DNA of 64,000 nt. Source: Mesorhizobium amorphae (GTDB lineage: Bacteria; Pseudomonadota; Alphaproteobacteria; Rhizobiales; Rhizobiaceae). The notes beneath the pieces are model-generated. The model was not told the DNA's origin. It ran no database searches and worked only from the letters and a program-made list of their open reading frames with translations. Location: assembly GCF_014843845.1 (NCBI RefSeq), contig NZ_JHQS01000031.1, positions 1 through 64,000 on the forward strand, read 5' to 3'. The translations under genes and the position numbers were made by a program. Numbering within the stretch: position 1 is the first letter of the stretch; each line of letters begins with the position of its first letter. Shown piece by piece: positions 8,472-17,443 of the stretch.

Positions 8472-9453
8472 TATGAGCGAACTGACCCTTCAGGAAAGAC
8501 GCACCGCTGCCTCCGTGCGGCTGGAATGGGGCCTGGTGGCGCTTGGCGTAGCGGCGCTGATTGCCGCGCCGTTCTTCATCTACCCGATCTTCGTCATGAA
8601 GATGCTGTGCTTCGCGCTGTTTGCCTGCGCCTTCAACCTGCTGCTCGGCTACACGGGGCTGCTGTCCTTCGGCCACGCCACCTTCTTCGGCGGTGCCGCC
8701 TATTTCTGCGCCTATGCCGTCAAGGCATGGGGCTGGCCGCCCGAGGCAGGCATCCTGCTCGGCATGGGCGGCGCCGCACTGCTCGGGCTGGTGATGGGCT
8801 TCCTCGCCATCCGCCGGCAAGGCATCTATTTTGCCATGATCACGCTGGCGCTGGCGCAGATGTTCTACTTCTTCTGCGTCCAGGCACCCTTCACCGAAGG
8901 CGAGGACGGCATCCAGGGCGTGCCGCGCGGCAGCCTCTTCGGCATCGTCGACCTGAACGTCACGATGAACATGTACTATGTCGTGCTCGCCATCTTCCTG
9001 ATTGGCGTGTTCGCCATCTGGCGCATCGTCAATTCGCCCTTCGGCATGATCCTGCGCTCGATCCGCGAGAACGAGAACCGCGCCATCTCGCTCGGTTATT
9101 CGGTCGGCCGCTACAAGCTCGCCGCCTTCGTCATGTCGGCGGCACTTGCCGGGCTTGCCGGTGCTACCAAGGCAATCGTCTTCCAGTTCGCCACGCTCAC
9201 CGACGTGACCTGGCAGATGTCGGGCGAGGTGATCCTGATGAACCTGCTCGGCGGCATCGGCACCATGGTCGGCCCGGTCGTCGGCGCCGGCCTCGTCGTC
9301 GGCCTGGAAAACACCTTGGCCACCTCGGGCTTCCCGGTGACCATCGCCACCGGCCTGATCTTCATGGTCTGCGTGCTCGTCTTCCGCCGCGGCATCGTCG
9401 GCGAAATCTACGCGCGCTGGCTGGCGCCGGCGGCAGCCGGCAGAGACCGCTGA
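8464..9453 (+). CDS. ABC transporter permease, LivM type
   Basis: This product has 329 residues and overlaps the livH-type gene by 8 bases. It carries the LivM hallmarks: FNLLLGYTGLLSFGHATFFG, the AIRRQGIYFAMITLALAQM helix, and the SIRENENRAISLGY coupling loop. A second ATG at 8473 is possible. The stop codon TGA lies inside the 32-bp repeat shared with the cytochrome peroxidase gene, so the 3' end of the operon sits exactly on a recombination scar. Confidence 0.92.
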   Translation: MPDMSELTLQERRTAASVRLEWGLVALGVAALIAAPFFIYPIFVMKMLCFALFACAFNLLLGYTGLLSFGHATFFGGAAYFCAYAVKAWGWPPEAGILLGMGGAALLGLVMGFLAIRRQGIYFAMITLALAQMFYFFCVQAPFTEGEDGIQGVPRGSLFGIVDLNVTMNMYYVVLAIFLIGVFAIWRIVNSPFGMILRSIRENENRAISLGYSVGRYKLAAFVMSAALAGLAGATKAIVFQFATLTDVTWQMSGEVILMNLLGGIGTMVGPVVGAGLVVGLENTLATSGFPVTIATGLIFMVCVLVFRRGIVGEIYARWLAPAAAGRDR

Positions 9454-9479
9454 CCGATCCCGAGATCGACGACATCGTC
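9448..9479 (+). repeat. 32-bp direct repeat, copy 2 (end of livM)
   Basis: Exact copy of 4487-4518. It supplies the livM stop codon, and downstream it still encodes TDPEIDDIV in another frame, a cytochrome-like tail followed by unrelated sequence. The two copies bracket the whole transporter operon. Confidence 0.9.
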
Positions 9480-9753
9480 ACCGAGATGGGTGGAAAGCGG
9501 AACGGCAGATTTCGGGGAAGCAGCTTAGGAAAGCAGACGTGCAGTTCGCTCGCTTCTATGTCTGTCATGGGCCGAGAGAGGACTGGCAGCTTCAAGACTC
9601 GAATCGTCAGAAGCGGACATTCAGCTTCTTGGGGGCATCGACGTGATTTACCCGAAGCCGACATCGCCCCTGGCTCTTCCCGCATTGCTCTCGATCGCGC
9701 AATTGCACCTTGCGCGCCTATCCCGATTGTCGGATCAGAATTGAAGCCAGTTG
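9480..9753. other. intergenic region with degenerate repeats
   Basis: No gene is supported here. The segment around 9570-9630 (GGACTGGCAGCTTC, AAGCGGACATTCAGC) resembles 12595-12650 upstream of the second cyclase gene and, in reverse complement, 15135-15240. This points to a degenerate dispersed repeat next to each of these islands. Confidence 0.5.
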
Positions 9754-11511
9754 CTAGTCGGGCAATCCTGCCAAGCGCATGCATTCGATGAGGTCGTCAG
9801 CCATCTTGGGGTCAACAAACATTGGATTCTTCCGCAGGGCACGCAGCGAGTAGCGCGGAATCAGGCGGAGCAGCTCGTCCACGTAATGCTTGGCTTCCTT
9901 GGGGCGACCTTGACGAGCATAGGAACACGCCAATGTCACTAGCGCGCCGAACAGAGCGGGATCTTGTTGAAGCCCCTTCTTCGAAACGTCGATCGCTTTT
10001 TCATAATCGCCGAGGAAGAAATAAGCGTGTCCCATCGCGTCATATAGCCAGGTTCCGCGAGAATCGCGTGGGTTGCCGCGTTCCGCTCTTTGGCAAGCAG
10101 CCAAGCCACCTTCCAAATCGCCACGAAACACCAGGGCATGCCCCAAGACCGCGTAGGCCTCGGCATAGTTCGAATTGAGCTCTATCGCCCGTTGGGCCAC
10201 CCTAATGGCCTGCTCTGCCTCTCCGGTCACCGCCAGCATGAACGCCAGAGACTGATTGGCCTGCGGGTTTGTTGGCGCCAGGTGAACCGCCTTCTCCGCC
10301 CAGCGCCGGGCCTCTTCGAAGGCCAGGCGCGCCGGACGAATCCATCCGCGCAACCCGATGTGCACGTGGCATTGACCAAGCAGGGCGTGAGCATTGGCGA
10401 AATCGGGGTCGATCTCGATCGCTCTTCTGAGATCGGCAATCGCCGCTTCCACATCCTGCTTCGTCATCCTGTGATAGGCGGCGATCGCCCGCAAATAGTG
10501 GTCCCATGCACCGAGATCGTCCGGCCGTTTTCCTCGCGCCCGCTCGATCTCAGCCAACGTGATTTCGGGTCCGACTACCGACGCGATGCTGGCCACGATG
10601 TCGTCCTGCAACTCGAAGAGATCATCCATCTTGCGGTCGTATCGCTGTGCCCATACATGGCGATCTGACTCCGCATCGATCAACTGAGCGTTGATTCGCA
10701 CGCGGTCACCGGCCCGGCGCACACTGCCTTCGAGAATATACCGGACCCCGAGCTCCCGCCTAATCTTCTTCACGTCAACGGCCTTGCCCTTATAGGTAAA
10801 GGCGGAGTTGCGCGCGATAACAAACAACCATTCGAAACGCGAAAGTGCCGTCGTCAGATCTTCGGATATGCCATCCGAGAAATACTCTTGGGCATGATCA
10901 TCGGACATGTTGTCGAACGGCAGGACGGCGATCGACGGTTTGGCCGGCAAGGGAATAGGGCCAGCCGGTTGGCTCGACACGCTCGCCGCAACCACTCGAT
11001 ACGTCCGTACGGGATCTGCGATATTTCTTACCTGGTGAGTTCCGAAGTCCTGGAACCCGGCGTCGAGTTTGCCTTTTACCTGGTCGAAGGCCATGCCGGA
11101 GATACAGATGCCGCCTGGGTCAGCCAGCTTTTCAAGTCGCGCCGCGACGTTGACGCCATCGCCATAGATGTCTTCGCCATCGATGATGATATCGCCTACG
11201 TTCACACCAATCCGAAAGGAGATCGACGCGCTATCGGGCATTGCGAGATTTCGTTCGGCAACGCGGCGCTGAATGCAGACTGCACAGTCCACCGCATCGA
11301 CCGCACTGGCGAACTCAATTAATGCTCCATCGCCCATGAGCTTCACCAGACGCCCTCGATACTCGGTGAGGATCGGGCTTATCAAGTTGCGGCGCAGTTC
11401 CTTGAGCGCACTCAGTGTTCCTGTCTCGTCCGCTCCCATGAGGCGGCTGTAGCCCACGACGTCAGCCGACATTATAGCAGCAAGACGCCGCTGAACGCGT
11501 TGCTTCGTCAT
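9754..11511 (-). CDS. class III adenylate/guanylate cyclase with TolB-like and TPR domains (paralog 1)
   Basis: The 585-residue product has an N-terminal cyclase homology domain (about 1-180) with metal-binding SADVVGYSRLMG, LMGDGALIEF and the transition-state Asn/Arg in GDGVNVAARL. A TolB-like segment (IAVLPFDNMS, about 210-340) and tetratricopeptide repeats (about 360-560) follow. It is expected to be a soluble cyclase whose TPR part binds a partner. It is the same length as, and domain-for-domain alike to, the protein at 12737-14494, with a recombinase gene between them. Rhizobia carry large families of such proteins. Confidence 0.87.
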   Translation of the reverse strand: MTKQRVQRRLAAIMSADVVGYSRLMGADETGTLSALKELRRNLISPILTEYRGRLVKLMGDGALIEFASAVDAVDCAVCIQRRVAERNLAMPDSASISFRIGVNVGDIIIDGEDIYGDGVNVAARLEKLADPGGICISGMAFDQVKGKLDAGFQDFGTHQVRNIADPVRTYRVVAASVSSQPAGPIPLPAKPSIAVLPFDNMSDDHAQEYFSDGISEDLTTALSRFEWLFVIARNSAFTYKGKAVDVKKIRRELGVRYILEGSVRRAGDRVRINAQLIDAESDRHVWAQRYDRKMDDLFELQDDIVASIASVVGPEITLAEIERARGKRPDDLGAWDHYLRAIAAYHRMTKQDVEAAIADLRRAIEIDPDFANAHALLGQCHVHIGLRGWIRPARLAFEEARRWAEKAVHLAPTNPQANQSLAFMLAVTGEAEQAIRVAQRAIELNSNYAEAYAVLGHALVFRGDLEGGLAACQRAERGNPRDSRGTWLYDAMGHAYFFLGDYEKAIDVSKKGLQQDPALFGALVTLACSYARQGRPKEAKHYVDELLRLIPRYSLRALRKNPMFVDPKMADDLIECMRLAGLPD

Positions 11512-11897
11512 TCCCTTCCGCCTCTGGCTAACGCGGTCGCAAGTGTATCGCCCACTGCCTTGGTGTGTCTACGAAGGTCTCGTTTCCCCAAATTCGACAG
11601 GCCACCGCGCGATGCGGCGACTGGCGCGGATCCGTCAATCGGGCATGGTCCGCCGTGGAAGAAGGAGCGCGAGATGATCGCTGAGGTCGCTCATCGTAAC
11701 CGGCGCCGTGTCTGGAACTGCTTGCCCAAACAGGTACATGCCGGGTGCCTCGACTACGCCGCCGTCGTGACGTGTCCGGCCTTTGCGACGACTTTAGAGA
11801 ACGGCAGGTTTGACAAATGCCATGGCGCCTCTCGAATGTCCGAAACGCGGCGCGTGACGGCCCCCCGGGGCACGCCGAGAGGCCACTATGATTCTGA
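11512..11897. other. 386-bp intergenic region
   Basis: This lies between the recombinase stop and the first cyclase start. Several overlapping open frames on both strands have biased, low-complexity Arg/Ser composition and look like GC-rich shadows. No convincing promoter, RNA or terminator was identified. Confidence 0.4.
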
Positions 11898-12530
11898 TCA
11901 GATCTCAGTCCCTTCGGCGAGGGCAAGCGCATCTTCGACGTCCACGCCAAGATAGCGAACCGTATTCTCGATCTTGGTATGGCCGAGCAAGAGCTGCACC
12001 GCTCGCAGGTTCCCCGTCGCCTTGTAGATGATCGAGGCCTTCGTGCGACGTAGCGAATGAGTGCCATAGTCCTCTGGGCGAAGACCGATCGCTGTAACCC
12101 ATTCATCGACTAACCGGGCGTACTGTCGTGTGCTCATGTGAGCAGAACAATCGACCCTGCTTGGGAAGGCAAAATCGTCGACTGTTCCGCCACGCCGCTC
12201 GAGCCACGCTAGCAAGCTCGATCTCGCGTCAGGCATCAACTCAAACTGGACAGGTCGTCGTGTCTTTTGCTGAATTACAATTGCACACGTTCGGATTTCT
12301 GGACCGACGACCAGGCTGCCGATCTTGATTTTCACCAGGTCGCATCCGCGTAGCTTGCTGTCGATTGCGAGATCGAAAAGCGCTCGATCGCGCAAGCGCC
12401 GTTCGCGATCGAGGAGGAATCGTATAGCCCATATTTGCCGTTGCTTCAGAGGTCGCTTCGCACCAACTTTCTTGCCGGCATTCCAAGCCCGTCGCTCCTG
12501 ATCCGGAGGATCATACCGTGAAATTCCCAT
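11898..12530 (-). CDS. tyrosine recombinase (phage integrase family), catalytic-domain only
   Basis: The product has about 210 residues. The ATG at 12530 is preferred because AAGGAG lies 7-8 bases upstream. Catalytic residues are visible: Arg in KLRGCDL, HSLRR, LLGHTKIENT (His), and Tyr in RYLGVDVEDAL. The N-terminal SAM-like core-binding domain is reduced to about 40 residues, so this is a minimal integrase of the kind often found as an orphan in rhizobial genomes. It lies between two cyclase-TPR paralogs. Whether it still moves DNA is unknown, and no tRNA or att duplication was seen nearby. Confidence 0.85.
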   Translation of the reverse strand: MGISRYDPPDQERRAWNAGKKVGAKRPLKQRQIWAIRFLLDRERRLRDRALFDLAIDSKLRGCDLVKIKIGSLVVGPEIRTCAIVIQQKTRRPVQFELMPDARSSLLAWLERRGGTVDDFAFPSRVDCSAHMSTRQYARLVDEWVTAIGLRPEDYGTHSLRRTKASIIYKATGNLRAVQLLLGHTKIENTVRYLGVDVEDALALAEGTEI

Positions 12531-12736
12531 AGTTGTTTCTCCTTCGGCCACATTGGCCGAAAGGAAAACGAATTATGGAAGCGACAATCATTTTGGGCCG
12601 AAAGCGGACTGGCAGCTTCGAACCTCAGATCTTTAATTGCGGACCTTCAGGTCGATAGCGACCGCTGCGGCCCGTCGTGCCGTGGGTCGGGCTGCGCGAT
12701 GCGCACACGTTCGGCCGAAGTCGCCTCTTGAGCTGT

Positions 12737-14494
12737 CTAGTCCCCGAGCGGCAGGCCACTGGAACGAAGGGCGGCCTTCTCGGCCTCAAGTTGCGTGGGA
12801 TCGCGTCGGATTTGGGTCGAAGCCCATCTTCGAATGGTGAAGTCAGGATGTCGGGATAGAAGACGCTTGGCTGTTTGCTCGGCTAAATCAGCACGTCCGC
12901 TCTGGCAATATGCAATCACGAGGTCGACGAGGCCGAAGCCGGGATTGCGCGCCTCGTAAGCCTTGAACGCTGCGATCGCAATCTCAAAATGACCTGCGAG
13001 GCGATAGGCGTGGCCGAGATGTCCGAGGTAATATCCTGGATACTTGGGACTGAGCTTCGTCGCCCTCTCACTGTACTCGATAGCCTTCTCGGGGAGACCT
13101 GCGGAGGCGAATACGAAGCTCGCGAAGCTCGCCGCGTCGGCAGACCCCGGAGCCAGTTCGACGGCCTTTCTGGCATGGGCGGCGGCCTCATCAAAGCGTC
13201 CCTCCAGCAGGAGCACAAGGCTCGACGTCGTGAAGGCAACGGCACTTTCAGAATCGAGTTCGAGAGCCTTGTCGGCGTAGGATCGCGCCTTATGCTGAGC
13301 CGTCTCGCGGGTATCCCACCAACCAAAGCGGGCATCCACATAATGGAGCAGGCCAAGCATTCCGTTGAGCGCCGCCGAGCCAGGGTCGAGGGCCAGCGCC
13401 TTCTCCCAATGGGGAAGCGCCCGACCGCAGTTCTCCTTCGTCACCGCCTGTCGGTAATAAGAAAGGCCGTGAACCCATTGGGTCCAAGCCTCCACATTGC
13501 TCGTTGTCGTGTACTGAAGCCGTGCCTGTTCACCCTCCGTCAAACTGACCTGCAGCTCCGTGGCAAGGACGAGGGTGATCTCGTCCTGGACGGCAAAGAT
13601 GTCCTCGATGGTGCGGTCGTAGCGCTCAGCCCAGATGGCAGAGCCGGACCGCCCGTCGATAAGCTGCACCGAGATGCGAATGCGAGAGCCGCTCCGCCGG
13701 ACGCTGCCCTCAAGGACATGGCGCACGCCCAGTTGCTTGGCCACGTCCCGGACGTCAGCGGCCCGGTCCCTGTAGATGAAGCTGGAATTGCGGGCGATCA
13801 CCCGCAGGCCCGAGAGCTTGGACAGGGTGGTGATGATGTCCTCGGCGAGGCCATCTGCAAAGAACTCCTGGTCCGGATCGCCGCTCAGGTTTGAGAACGG
13901 CATCACGGCGATCGTCGGCAGGTCTTCCCGAGTCATCGCGTGCGACGGGGGCTGGTCCGTGCTTTCCTTGCCAAGGTTGGCGCGATAGACGCGGACGGGT
14001 CGCGAGATGTTCTTCAGAACGACCTCGCCCATGTCAGAGAAGGTGGTGGCCACCTTGCCGTCGACCTGGCGCCAGACGTCCTCCGAGATCGAGACCCCTC
14101 CCGCGGGAGCTACACCCTCGAGCCGTGCGGCAATGTTGACGCCGTCCCCAAGGAGGTCGGTGCCATCGACCACGACGTCGCCGACGTGAACTCCGATGCG
14201 CAACTCCACGCGCCGGTCCGCCTCGGTATCAGAACTGCGGGTCGCCATCCCGCTTTGGATCACGATGGCACAACGAACGGCATCCACAGAACTCGGGAAT
14301 TCGATCAGAAGCCCGTCACCCATTGTCTTGACGATGCGCCCATGTGCATCTGCGATCGCCGGCTCGATAATGGCGTCCCGCAATATCTTTAGGCGGGCCA
14401 ACGTTCCTTCCTCGTCGAGGCCGGTAAGTCGGCTGTAGCCGACGACGTCAAGTGCGACGATCGCTGCTAGCCGTCTGATAACGCGTTGCGGCAC
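12737..14494 (-). CDS. class III adenylate/guanylate cyclase with TolB-like and TPR domains (paralog 2)
   Basis: The 585-residue product starts at GTG 14494 with GGGAGGT five bases upstream. The cyclase domain shows VALDVVGYSRLTG, TMGDGLLIEF and GDGVNIAARLEG. IAVMPFSNLSGD starts the TolB-like part, and the C-terminal half is TPR-like (ALALDPGSAALNGM, KALELDSESAVAF, KAVELAPGSADAA). It is the partner copy of 9754-11511. The first metal Asp and the Asn/Arg pair are intact, so catalytic activity is plausible. Confidence 0.87.
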   Translation of the reverse strand: MPQRVIRRLAAIVALDVVGYSRLTGLDEEGTLARLKILRDAIIEPAIADAHGRIVKTMGDGLLIEFPSSVDAVRCAIVIQSGMATRSSDTEADRRVELRIGVHVGDVVVDGTDLLGDGVNIAARLEGVAPAGGVSISEDVWRQVDGKVATTFSDMGEVVLKNISRPVRVYRANLGKESTDQPPSHAMTREDLPTIAVMPFSNLSGDPDQEFFADGLAEDIITTLSKLSGLRVIARNSSFIYRDRAADVRDVAKQLGVRHVLEGSVRRSGSRIRISVQLIDGRSGSAIWAERYDRTIEDIFAVQDEITLVLATELQVSLTEGEQARLQYTTTSNVEAWTQWVHGLSYYRQAVTKENCGRALPHWEKALALDPGSAALNGMLGLLHYVDARFGWWDTRETAQHKARSYADKALELDSESAVAFTTSSLVLLLEGRFDEAAAHARKAVELAPGSADAASFASFVFASAGLPEKAIEYSERATKLSPKYPGYYLGHLGHAYRLAGHFEIAIAAFKAYEARNPGFGLVDLVIAYCQSGRADLAEQTAKRLLSRHPDFTIRRWASTQIRRDPTQLEAEKAALRSSGLPLGD

Positions 14495-14620
14495 GGCTAC
14501 CTCCCGCTACGGCAAGACCATGGTTGCGGGCCGAATTCCTCGACATCTATTGCCTCCGCCGTCGATCGTTGGCAACATCGTCTGGGAACTTAGCACCCCT
14601 CATTCGTGCGGGAGCCTGTC

Positions 14621-15054
14621 ATGAGCAGCGCTGAAACGCATACGGGAAAATGCTTTTGCGGTTCAGTCGAGTTCAGCGTCACTGGGCAACCGGTCGCGAT
14701 GGGCTATTGTCACTGCAATTCCTGTCGCCATTGGTCGGGGGCACCGGTCAACGGCTTCACTCTTCGGCCCCCGTCCGCCTTGACCATATTGAAGGGAGCC
14801 GAAAACATCGCGACCTACAGTCGTAGCGGAAGAAGTCTGCGCCGCTGGTGCACGGCCTGCGGAGGGCATCTTTTCTCCGAACTGCCGGCCTGGAACCTTG
14901 TCGACGTGTACGCCCCGCTCATTCCGTCGCTCAGTTCGAACCGGCAGTTCACGTCCATTACCAGGAGACGGTTCTTCCAATGAAGGATAGCCTTCCCAAG
15001 CTGAAAGACCTGCCTGAGGAACTCGGCGGATCGGGCGATATGCTTTCGGATTGA
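14621..15054 (+). pseudogene. GFA (glutathione-dependent formaldehyde-activating)-like zinc protein, frameshifted
   Basis: The first frame (14621 to about 14935) encodes the zinc-binding pattern GKCFCGSVEF, YCHCNSCRHWSG and WCTACGGHLFSELP of the GFA/CENP-V family. Around 14930-14940 the homologous reading continues in another frame (QFEPAVHVHYQETVLPMKD through the stop at 15054), which is the normal family C-terminus. A one-base deletion or two-base insertion explains this. If the frameshift is genuine the gene is inactive. A sequencing error is the alternative. Confidence 0.75.
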
Positions 15055-15310
15055 AGGTCCTCCGCGAGAATCGGATCGCGACCTTCGCTGCATCCAGCAC
15101 AAATGCCGGGTCATGGCGCAACCACCTTGGTCGCCGGCGATGTCTGCTTTCAGGAACCGGCAAAAGTTATCTCTACGACCGAGATTAGGCGCAAAGCGGC
15201 CAACGCGGTGCGGCAGTCGAATGTCTGCTTTCGGGCAACGGTCAGCAACGTCGTTGCGGCCAAGATGGAGGTCGAACCAGTCGTTCGGAATGATTGGGTC
15301 TTGACCCACC

Positions 15311-15595
15311 TTACGCAGCGCGCTTGGGTTCCAACGCGAACGGGCTGAGGCCGAGCCAGGTCTGCATCTTCCTGCCGATGGCCTGGTCGCCGGTCAAGGC
15401 GACCTTCGCACCGGCCTTCTCGACCGTCGTCAGCCCCATCCAGATCGCCGTCATCGTGTGCAGGTCGGTCGAGACATAGAGGTCAACCTCGAAGCCCGGA
15501 TCGTACCAGCACAGGTCGACCTCGCCATGCTTCTCGTCGATCAGCCACCACGAGCGTTTGGACGCCGGTAGCTCCTGATACAGAAACTGTATCAC
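15311..15595 (-). pseudogene. C-terminal remnant of a large HxlR-type regulator (SCP2-like domain)
   Basis: The 94-residue frame reads LPASKRSWWLIDEKHGEVDLC, DPGFEVDLYVSTDLHTMTAIWMG and TWLGLSPFALEPKRAA. This resembles the sterol-carrier-like C-terminal domain of about 200-residue HxlR/winged-helix regulators. The DNA-binding N-terminus is missing. Immediately upstream is a degenerate family 1 repeat (15600-15660), suggesting truncation by rearrangement. Confidence 0.55.
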
Positions 15596-15664
15596 GGTCC
15601 GTCCCTCGGGCAGGGGCGAGGGGTTCAGATTGCGGGAGATTGGCAGCTCCGACGCTCCGCCACC

Positions 15665-16135
15665 TCACACCGGCACTTCCAGCCCGACCTTCACCCGGTC
15701 CATGGCGACGAAGGTGCGGAAGCGTTTGACGTTGTTGTTCTCGAAGAACAGCCGCCGGGTCAGCGCCTCATAGTCGGCCATCGTCGCGACGGTGATGACG
15801 AGGATGAAGTCGGCATCTCCCGTCACATAGTAGCATTGCTGCACCTCGGGCACGGCGATGAAGCTGCGCTTGGCGGCGTCGATCAGCTCGGCCCGTTCGC
15901 TCTCCACCTCCACCTCGACGAACAGTGTGATCGGATGGCCGACCTTGGCCGGGTCGACCAGCGCGACATTGGCGCGGATGATGCCGGTTTCCTCCATGCG
16001 CTTGATGCGCCTTTGCACGGCCGGTGCCGACAAATTGACCGCTTCGCCGATGGCCCGCTGCGGCGTCGTGTTGTCCTTCTGCAGGATGGCGAGGATGGCG
16101 CGGTCGAAGCTGTCGAGGCTTTGCGAAGCGGGCAT
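15665..16135 (-). CDS. Lrp/AsnC family transcriptional regulator
   Basis: The product has about 156 residues starting at MPASQSLDSFDRAIL. The longer frame to 16195 runs into the divergent promoter region. The N-terminal helix-turn-helix (QRAIGEAVNLSAPAVQRRIKRMEE) is followed by the RAM ligand-binding domain (VEVEVE.., PEVQQCYYVTGDADFILVI). It faces the diaminopropionate ammonia-lyase gene across about 100 bp and is probably its amino-acid-responsive regulator. Confidence 0.9.
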   Translation of the reverse strand: MPASQSLDSFDRAILAILQKDNTTPQRAIGEAVNLSAPAVQRRIKRMEETGIIRANVALVDPAKVGHPITLFVEVEVESERAELIDAAKRSFIAVPEVQQCYYVTGDADFILVITVATMADYEALTRRLFFENNNVKRFRTFVAMDRVKVGLEVPV

Positions 16136-16158
16136 GGCGACATCCAGACGAAACAAAC

Positions 16159-16207
16159 TTGCAATCAGATGGTCAAAACAGAGCGCATTTCTCATCCGCC
16201 TTGCAAT
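16159..16207. promoter_or_regulatory. two in-phase CTTGCAAT boxes, candidate Lrp-type operator
   Basis: CTTGCAAT occurs at 16158-16165 and again at 16200-16207. The spacing is 42 bp, four helical turns, between the divergent Lrp-type and ammonia-lyase genes. Cooperative binding of an Lrp octamer to phased sites is known for the family. The assignment here is inference. Confidence 0.35.
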
Positions 16208-16236
16208 AGATTTCAGCCACTCAAGGGAAAAAGACC

Positions 16237-17430
16237 ATGCTGCTCAACCGCCGTCCTGAACATCGCCAGCCGTTGGTGGCCGCCGATGCGGTATCGCTTG
16301 GCGTGGCCGGGGCCGACGAGGCCGAGCGCTTTCTGAGCCATCGCGAGAACCATGCCGGGACGCCGCTGCATGCGCTGCCGGCGCTGGCGGCCGAACTCGG
16401 CGTCGGCTCGCTGCACGTCAAGGACGAAGGTTTGCGGCTCGGGCTCGGCAGCTTCAAGGCGCTGGGTGGCTCCTATGCCGTCATCCGGCTGGTGCTGGAG
16501 GAGGCGGCTAAGCGGCTCGGCCGGACCGTGGATGTCACGGAACTGGATGAGTCCGACGTGCGCGCCATTGCCGCCGGCATGACCTTCGTCTGCGCCACCG
16601 ACGGCAATCACGGCCGCTCGGTGGCGCAGGGCGCCGGCCTGGTCGGTGCCCGCTCGGTGGTCTTCGTCCACTCCGGCGTCAGCGACGAGCGCGTCGCCGC
16701 CATCGCCCGCTTCGGCGCCGAGATGGTGCGGGTCGACGGTGGCTATGACCATTCGGTGCGGGAAGCCGCCGAGGTCGCGGCCGCGCGCGGCTGGACGGTT
16801 GTCTCCGACACGTCCTGGGCGGGCTATGAGCGCATTCCGGGGCTGGTCATGCAGGGCTATACGGTGATCGTGCGCGAGGCGCTGCGGCACCTGCCCAAGC
16901 CGCCCACCCATGTCTTCCTGCAGGCCGGCGTCGGCGGTTTCGCTGCGGCCCTAGCAGGCCATCTCGCCGTCGTGCTCGGCGAGGACAGGCCGACGGTGAC
17001 GGTGGTCGAGCCCGCGCGGGCTGCCTGCATCTACGCCACCGCCGAAGCCGGACGTCCGGTGAAAATCCCGCATGACGAGCCGACGGTGATGGCGATGCTC
17101 GAATGCTACGAGGCCTCGCCGGTCGCCTGGCGCGTGCTGGCGAGGGTCGGCGATGCCTTCATGACGGTCGAGGAGGAAGACGCGGTCGCGGTGATGAACC
17201 GGCTGGCGCGGCCGGCGGGCGACGATCCGGCCATCGTCTCCGGCGAGAGCGGCGGCGCCGGGCTCGCGGGGCTGGTCCGCGCCGCGGCGTCGCCCGACAT
17301 GCGGGCAGCGCTCGGCCTTGATGCAGGCTCGCGCGTGCTGGTCATCAACACCGAAGGCGCCACCGATCCCGGCCGCTATGCCGAGCTGGTCGGCATGGCG
17401 CCAGAGGATGTCCTGCTGCAGACTGCGTGA
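16237..17430 (+). CDS. diaminopropionate ammonia-lyase family PLP enzyme
   Basis: The 397-residue fold-type II PLP enzyme carries the Schiff-base lysine in GLGSFKALGGSYA (Lys74). Other motifs are FVCATDGNHGRSVAQGA, the family-specific SDTSWAGYERIPGLVMQGY segment, and a PLP-phosphate loop in QAGVGGFAAAL. It should cleave 2,3-diaminopropionate to pyruvate and ammonia, although related enzymes act on other amino acids. It forms a two-gene unit with the M20 amidohydrolase and is divergent from an Lrp-type regulator. Confidence 0.87.
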   Translation: MLLNRRPEHRQPLVAADAVSLGVAGADEAERFLSHRENHAGTPLHALPALAAELGVGSLHVKDEGLRLGLGSFKALGGSYAVIRLVLEEAAKRLGRTVDVTELDESDVRAIAAGMTFVCATDGNHGRSVAQGAGLVGARSVVFVHSGVSDERVAAIARFGAEMVRVDGGYDHSVREAAEVAAARGWTVVSDTSWAGYERIPGLVMQGYTVIVREALRHLPKPPTHVFLQAGVGGFAAALAGHLAVVLGEDRPTVTVVEPARAACIYATAEAGRPVKIPHDEPTVMAMLECYEASPVAWRVLARVGDAFMTVEEEDAVAVMNRLARPAGDDPAIVSGESGGAGLAGLVRAAASPDMRAALGLDAGSRVLVINTEGATDPGRYAELVGMAPEDVLLQTA

Positions 17431-17443
17431 AAGGCGGATGACC

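Noticed and set aside
11528..12106. 192-residue minus-strand frame overlapping the recombinase
   Set aside because: It is Arg/Ser-rich throughout, overlaps a recombinase with clear catalytic motifs and has no domain.
11898..12600. Integrase attachment site or tRNA target near the recombinase
   Set aside because: No tRNA-like sequence or matching direct repeat pair was found within several kb. The similar repeats at about 9,570 and 12,600 are degenerate and widespread.
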